In this document: positions 58,601-60,922 of the stretch, in pieces | How positions within the stretch are numbered: the first letter of the stretch is position 1 | Layout: each line of letters begins with the position of its first letter | Assembly: GCA_012729505.1 (NCBI GenBank) | Contig: JAAYDA010000068.1 | Span: forward strand, 1-60,922 | Length of the DNA: 60,922 nucleotides | Direction: 5' to 3' | DNA from: Syntrophomonadaceae bacterium | Lineage (GTDB): Bacteria; Bacillota; Syntrophomonadia; Syntrophomonadales; DTU052 | The notes under the pieces: model-generated | Database searches by the model: none | What the model was told of the DNA's origin: nothing | What the model saw: the letters and a program-made list of their open reading frames with translations, nothing else | Translations under genes and position numbers: made by a program

Positions 58601-60922
58601 AGGGCTTCGATGCTAAAGGATTTGATAAACAGGGCTTTGATAAAGAAGGCTTCAACCAGGCTGGCTGGGACCGGGAAGGTTATGACCGCAACGGGTTTGA
58701 CCAGAATGGCTGGGACCGGGAAGGCTACGATAAGAATGGTTATGATGCTGATGGTTATGACCGGGATGGTTTCAACCGGGAAGGCCAGTCCCAGGAAGGT
58801 TATGATGCCGACGGTTATGATAAAAAAGGCTTTAATGAGCACGGCTATGACCGGGACGGTTATGACCGGGAAGGTTTCAATTATGAAGGCTACAACCGCA
58901 GCGGCCGCGACCCCTGGGGCTATGATAAACAGGGATATGACAAGAAAGGTTATCACTGGAGCGGCTATAATGCCGACGGATATAATCGGGCGGGGATGCA
59001 TTGGTCAAAAAATCCTTATGAAGAAGGCAGCCCATTTAATGTAGATACCCGTAATCCTTTTGATGGCGGAATTGTTGACCTGGGCGGGAGAAGAGAAGCC
59101 TGGAATCCCACCAAACCTCCACTAGGAGAACCCTATCCTCGAACCGTGGAAAAATACGGCGCCAAACCCTGGGATGATGAGATACCGGCTCCACAACCGG
59201 AAAAACCAACAATTCCTTCAACAGAAGACTCAGGGGTTATTGGTCCTGAAGATCCCATGAACACCTTAAAACATCATGGAATCGATAATGATGTGCAGAC
59301 AGGTCAGGAGGAGAGATTCCCCGGGGATCAAATTCCGGAGACACAGTCCGGCAACACTTTCGATTATACGGATCCTGAAACAGGAGCTACTTCGACCTAT
59401 GAATATGAACCGGGATATACCGGCCCCCGGCACGGAGAACGGCAAATACTTCAGGGATCAGGCGACGGGCAGACTTATGAAATCGAATTCGATGCGGTAA
59501 AAGGAAAATGGGTCAATTCCGAAACCGGTAATGATTTTGATCCCGACCGCTTTGAGTCCTGGCAGCAGGATGTTGCTGAAGATAAGCGCCGGGCTGCTAT
59601 AGACCTGGAGAAGATGGGCAAACGCGAGGATGCCACCAGCAAGGCCATAGACAAAAACCTGGAAGACTGGCGCAAACTTGAGCAAATGCAAAAAGTAGCT
59701 GATAAATACAATATCGGAGAACCAGGCGGTCCCGGCGATGTTGACAAGGCCATCCAAAATTTAAAAGATGATATGCTGGCCGGCAAAGAACTGGATCAGG
59801 AAAAAATGGATAAGATCCGCCGGGTCATAGATAATCGCATCCAGGGTAAAACCACTGCCGATACCGGACAACGCTGGGAGGAGGATTGGTTTAAGAACCT
59901 GGGCTGGGCTCTGGAATCCAATTTAGCAACCGCCAGGGAAGTTTTCAGTGGGGAGAAAGCAGATGGCAGTATCTCCTATCTGGGCACATTAGCCAAGCTT
60001 ACCATGCTGGTCAGTACCGCCGGACTGGCTGGTCCCGCCAGCCTTACTTACGCAGCGCTGGACGGGGGAATGAATGTGGCGGAAGCCTTTTTCCGCATGA
60101 AGGATGAGATCGATAAAGGCGGATCAGATTTCAGGGCCGTTTCCAAAGCAATAGGAACATACGTTCTGGGAGAACAAATAGGCTGGCTGGCAGGCAAAGG
60201 CATGGGTACCCTGAGCAATGAATTGATGGAGAGATTCCCGGCATTTACCAATAAGGTGGCTGATGCCATTGAAACAGGGATCTTAAAGACCAGAGCTCTA
60301 AACCAGATGGGAAGCAGATATGTGGGTATGGTCAGCAAAGAATCGGCCGAGGAAGCTTTGGATCAGATCAACAAGCGGTTGGTGGATATAGGCAGCGATG
60401 AGGCGGCAAAGGGTATTACAAAGACCGCCCGTGAAAAAATCGGACTGTCAGTGGCGGATTCCTTCGATGATGTGTCAAAAGGCACTGGTAAGACTTTAGG
60501 CGCTACCGACGGTATGGCGGGCAGAACTGCAAAATCTGCGACTGAAGGCTGGACGGATGTGGGCGAAAGCGGGGGAAGAGCAGCCACTTCCGGCACTGAT
60601 GATATAGCCCGAGGCGGAGGCAAGGCTGCTTCCCAGGCTGATGCGGATGGAGTTCCGGGAACTGGAAGAGCTGCTTCTCAGGCTGATGCCGATGGAGTTC
60701 CGGGAACTGGAAAGGCCGGGGAAAATTTCAGCGACGCATCAGCGAAATCTTCCGCAACAGGCGGAGATGTCCCGGGCGAACCACCGGGAAGACCACCCGG
60801 AGGCGGAGATGTCCCGGGCGAACCACCGGGAAGACCACCCGGAGGCGGAGATGTCCCGGGCGAACCACCGGGAAGACCGCCCGGAGGCGGAGATGTCCCG
60901 GGCGAACCACCGGGAAGACCAC
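55663..60922 (+). CDS. Giant membrane-anchored pentapeptide-repeat protein, 3' end outside window
   Basis: An open frame of at least 1,753 residues starts at ATG 55663 (ribosome site AGAGGTGA). Segments in order: a hydrophobic N-terminal anchor or signal (~13-41); a mixed domain with a beta-sandwich-like part (~225-335, PAGTYTIIDSDPSTWSQNG); a Gly-rich stretch (~394-450); three DT[T/I]DM motifs (~460, 507, 530); 94 five-residue repeats [F/Y/W][D/N]xxG (642-1111); a Pro-rich linker; a coiled coil (~1296-1352); a hydrophobic segment (~1440-1465); then Gly/Pro repeats from ~1620. It recalls large surface or polymorphic-toxin-type proteins, but no family is recognised. The C-terminus, where an effector would lie, is missing. 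Confidence 0.85.
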   Translation, partial: MSILHIAEHKKRLINCVVSIIALSLVFTLIMANAFSGIAVAGSVGDVVTQVAQDYFSSPDFEFGTEPATGLGIKLHSGYGGYANGYGGVSVLGPTDNAGMQAMLDYVDSQTNHTSIDTNKMKGCEVRKYTMLDGAGVGVILPDYFMTVEFYETGNSTAADIQTGLKIAQQTLDGLERAGLLSQSAPDIEKLAEEAPEATVPADSVPATAEPLEEPVRVADTTNIMAVYNGPTAPTTFSVNSPHLVTEIHDYHWNDAQGKTPGTIGLQAQNGQVYGPWQAVGTPGQGGVPDANWHVYPNIVIPAGTYTIIDSDPSTWSQNGDSGGKGMSYVMATPHFETTGALPGDAGAKPGSYPPGHSLSPAGVGSVGSIPGPSNTTEAVTGVVVPGLIATALGALGGLGGGGFIPPAGGTSMYPTGGGSMPGAGGVPGAGGVPGAGGGAPGMAQATSQFGRRGNKGIRVDTTDMHHSSVTQSAPADQGIYIETERETGLFVQPEPFSNDPGPEIFIDTIDMHEQAIGIREPGGEAGIFIDTTDMFEGTPGKGVEVDQGILIGTEDEAALFMKSNMDLDMEAGQMRPQAFSAREGEAGEAHFAVAGNDQGAPAAEQPEYLYTDTGDAEVLHDSSSLEDGTGTQTVPGPERDFDQNGFDAEGFDREGFNKAGFDRDGYDQNGFDKNGFNQDGFNAQGFDRDGFDARGFDAEGFDKIGFDADGFDKAGFDKEGFDKAGFNVEGFDKEGYNKLGFDQEGFNRQGFDQSGFDKEGFNKEGFDKAGFNQEGYNKAGFDQEGFDKNGFNAAGYDKEGFNQAGFDKTGFDREGFNKEGFDKAGFNREGYNKAGFDQEGFDKNGFNAEGYDKEGFNQAGFDKTGYDREGFNKEGFDKTGFDREGFDKAGFDTEGYDREGFNKAGFDQEGFDRQGFDKAGLDREGFNKAGFDTEGYDREGFNKAGFDREGYGRNGFDPEGFDREGFDVNGYDRQGFNRQGFDAKGFDKQGFDKEGFNQAGWDREGYDRNGFDQNGWDREGYDKNGYDADGYDRDGFNREGQSQEGYDADGYDKKGFNEHGYDRDGYDREGFNYEGYNRSGRDPWGYDKQGYDKKGYHWSGYNADGYNRAGMHWSKNPYEEGSPFNVDTRNPFDGGIVDLGGRREAWNPTKPPLGEPYPRTVEKYGAKPWDDEIPAPQPEKPTIPSTEDSGVIGPEDPMNTLKHHGIDNDVQTGQEERFPGDQIPETQSGNTFDYTDPETGATSTYEYEPGYTGPRHGERQILQGSGDGQTYEIEFDAVKGKWVNSETGNDFDPDRFESWQQDVAEDKRRAAIDLEKMGKREDATSKAIDKNLEDWRKLEQMQKVADKYNIGEPGGPGDVDKAIQNLKDDMLAGKELDQEKMDKIRRVIDNRIQGKTTADTGQRWEEDWFKNLGWALESNLATAREVFSGEKADGSISYLGTLAKLTMLVSTAGLAGPASLTYAALDGGMNVAEAFFRMKDEIDKGGSDFRAVSKAIGTYVLGEQIGWLAGKGMGTLSNELMERFPAFTNKVADAIETGILKTRALNQMGSRYVGMVSKESAEEALDQINKRLVDIGSDEAAKGITKTAREKIGLSVADSFDDVSKGTGKTLGATDGMAGRTAKSATEGWTDVGESGGRAATSGTDDIARGGGKAASQADADGVPGTGRAASQADADGVPGTGKAGENFSDASAKSSATGGDVPGEPPGRPPGGGDVPGEPPGRPPGGGDVPGEPPGRPPGGGDVPGEPPGRP
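57586..58995 (+). repeat. 94-copy 15-bp repeat encoding [F/Y/W][D/N]xxG
   Basis: From 57586 to 58995 (1,410 bases, exactly 94 units) every fifth residue is Gly, preceded four positions earlier by Phe, Tyr or Trp, with few exceptions. Asp or Asn is the second residue almost everywhere. Units 25-35 (57946-58110) and 36-46 (58111-58275) are near-identical 165-bp tandem copies. Later units drift toward Tyr. The periodicity keeps other frames open, giving false ORFs at 57404-59044 (+) and 56848-59001 (-). Confidence 0.95.
60619..60708 (+). repeat. Two 45-bp tandem repeats
   Basis: Two 15-residue units ending AASQADADGVPGT lie at 60619-60663 and 60664-60708. They sit in the low-complexity C-terminal region of the giant protein. 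Confidence 0.85.
60760..60922 (+). repeat. 42-bp tandem repeat running off the window
   Basis: A 42-base unit encoding GGDVPGEPPGRPPG begins at 60760 and recurs at 60802, 60844 and 60886, where the window ends within the fourth copy. Copies are nearly identical, indicating recent expansion. The unit is Pro/Gly-rich and likely a flexible spacer before the unseen C-terminus. Confidence 0.9.

Noticed and set aside
57586-58995. Regularly spaced short repeats, considered as a CRISPR array
   Set aside because: The period is 15 bp without unique spacers, and the repeats are in-frame protein-coding units.
57586-58995. Pentapeptide repeat family PF00805
   Set aside because: That family has A(D/N)Lxx. 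Here the unit is aromatic-(D/N)-x-x-Gly with invariant Gly, so the register and key residues differ.
56848-59001. 717-codon minus-strand frame rich in Ile, Phe and Val
   Set aside because: Antisense shadow of the same repeat; the apparent hydrophobic repeats follow from codon complementarity.
57404-59044. 546-codon plus-strand frame rich in Arg, Thr, Lys and Ala
   Set aside because: It is a frame shadow of the 15-bp repeat in the giant gene, with no own ribosome site and no non-repetitive domain.

Overview
The window looks like chromosome of an anaerobic, spore-forming Firmicute, probably a syntrophic or acetogen-like clostridial lineage (Syntrophomonas/Peptococcaceae type). That is inferred from gene content: a CoA ligase and thiolase, a methylene-THF reductase locus (metV, metF) tied to HdrA/MvhD electron carriers, indolepyruvate:ferredoxin oxidoreductase (iorAB), the sporulation protein YyaC, a T-box leader, strong GGAGG ribosome sites and frequent TTG/GTG starts. 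No rRNA or other taxonomic marker is present, so the assignment is tentative.

Layout. 1-6.2 kb: the 3' end of an acyl-CoA ligase, a membrane anti-sigma-like protein, MgtE, tRNA-Lys(CTT), a possible structured RNA, a thiolase and a LUD protein. 6.4-9.0 kb: an SsuABC/NMT1-type ABC importer. 9.1-13.6 kb: a membrane-anchored trypsin-like protease, two tandem DegV proteins and a UbiB kinase. 13.7-17.8 kb: a four-gene operon with a degenerate HdrA fused to ferredoxin and MvhD, then MetV, MetF and an intact HdrA-like flavoprotein. 18.3-20.5 kb: a 43-residue Gln/Glu/Arg-rich protein, a T-box leader (probable Ala specifier) and an alaRT-like pair. 20.7-38.8 kb: mostly core genes, including a beta-CASP RNase, DnaD-like and DnaB-like proteins, spermidine synthase, IorAB, HisC, YyaC, a class A PBP, a Lon-like protease and small membrane or hydrolase genes.

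39.3-53.8 kb: an accessory region that begins at tRNA-Arg(CCG). It holds decayed toxin-antitoxin modules (MNT with truncated HEPN; MazE with truncated MazF), a regulator next to a secreted protein, a flavodoxin, a dead DUF368 gene, and a large minus-strand operon: SNF2 helicase, DUF4391, GxxExxY, type III Mod and type III Res. That operon is a candidate extended defence system. The GxxExxY fragment lies between 21-bp inverted repeats and looks like an inserted cassette. No integrase is visible.

54.1-60.9 kb: the most unusual locus. Two small polytopic membrane proteins precede a giant membrane-anchored protein (at least 1,753 residues, running off the window). It contains 94 uninterrupted copies of a five-residue unit, [F/Y/W]-[D/N]-x-x-G, with visible segmental duplications, then coiled-coil, hydrophobic and Gly/Pro repeat segments. 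The arrangement recalls large surface or polymorphic-toxin proteins, but I recognise no family for the repeat. Its 15-bp periodicity keeps other frames open and creates long false ORFs on both strands.
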